A stretch of 32,213 bases of DNA, taken from the NCBI GenBank assembly GCA_002498845.1, contig DAJC01000016.1, positions 35,315 to 67,527 of the forward strand. Reading direction: 5' to 3'. Shown piece by piece: positions 32,140-32,213 of this stretch; within the stretch, counting starts at the first letter, position 1, and every line of letters begins with the position of its first letter. A program made the translations under genes and the position numbers. Below the pieces are notes generated by a model, which was given only the letters and a program-made list of their open reading frames with translations, ran no database searches and was not told where the DNA came from. Source of the stretch: Thermoplasmatales archaeon UBA509 (GTDB taxonomy: Archaea > Thermoplasmatota > Thermoplasmata > Thermoplasmatales > Thermoplasmataceae).

Positions 32140-32213
32140 GGGTCCGTAGCTTAGCTAGGTAGAGCGATGGACTCTTAATCCATAGGTCGGGGGTTCGAAC
32201 CCCCTCGGACCCG
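32140..32213 (+). tRNA. tRNA-Lys (anticodon CTT)
   Basis: A full cloverleaf ends at the window edge: acceptor GGGTCCG pairs with CGGACCC, the D arm has TAGCTTAGCTAGGTAGAGC, the anticodon stem ATGGA/TCCAT encloses loop CTCTTAA with anticodon CTT, and the T arm is CGGGG-GTTCGAA-CCCCC-like. The discriminator base is G and no CCA is encoded. No intron is present. Confidence 0.95.

Overview
The window comes from an archaeon, most likely a Thermoplasmata member close to the Thermoplasmatales. The evidence is a complete archaeal ribosomal-protein supercluster with aIF1 and Rpp29 embedded in it, archaeal Topo VI, Nop5, Cbf5, Nop10 and SmAP genes, a 5S rRNA gene with no 16S or 23S beside it, TATA boxes about 25 nt upstream of start codons (leaderless transcripts), and GGTGA-type ribosome sites inside operons. 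Placement at order level is inference from reading alone; no tree was built.

Left part (1-5823): the 3' end of an MFS transporter, an isolated 5S rRNA gene, two small membrane-protein genes on the minus strand, a MarR regulator overlapping a 14-TM-type MFS exporter, and overlapping otsA-otsB for trehalose synthesis.

Middle (5812-15054): a minus-strand operon top6B-top6A-nitrilase; a minus-strand operon eL42-eS27-aIF2alpha-Nop10-PAC2 with a structured leader; a cupin-domain gene; and a plus-strand operon SmAP-eL37-purF in which the purF start lies inside the eL37 gene.

Right part (15055-31943): one almost gapless minus-strand block, read from right to left as uL3, uL4, uL23, uL2, uS19, uL22, uS3, uL29, aIF1, Rpp29, uS17, uL14, uL24, eS4, uL5, uS14, uS8, uL6, eL32, eL19, uL18, uS5, uL30, uL15, SecY, AdkA, EMC3/Oxa1-like, Cmk, Cbf5, Nop5. 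It joins ribosome assembly, membrane insertion, nucleotide kinases and rRNA modification RNPs. A tRNA-Lys(CTT) gene diverges from it at the right edge.

Most of the window is housekeeping. The points most worth a second look are a complete Topo VI in a Thermoplasmatales-like genome, a SecY with two extra N-terminal membrane segments, unusual charged tails on uL24 (acidic) and Cbf5 (basic), a nested hairpin in the eL42 leader, the purF start buried in eL37, and a membrane-protein frame that lacks any ordinary start codon. I saw no CRISPR array, insertion sequence or prophage. No stretch longer than 300 nt is without a gene.
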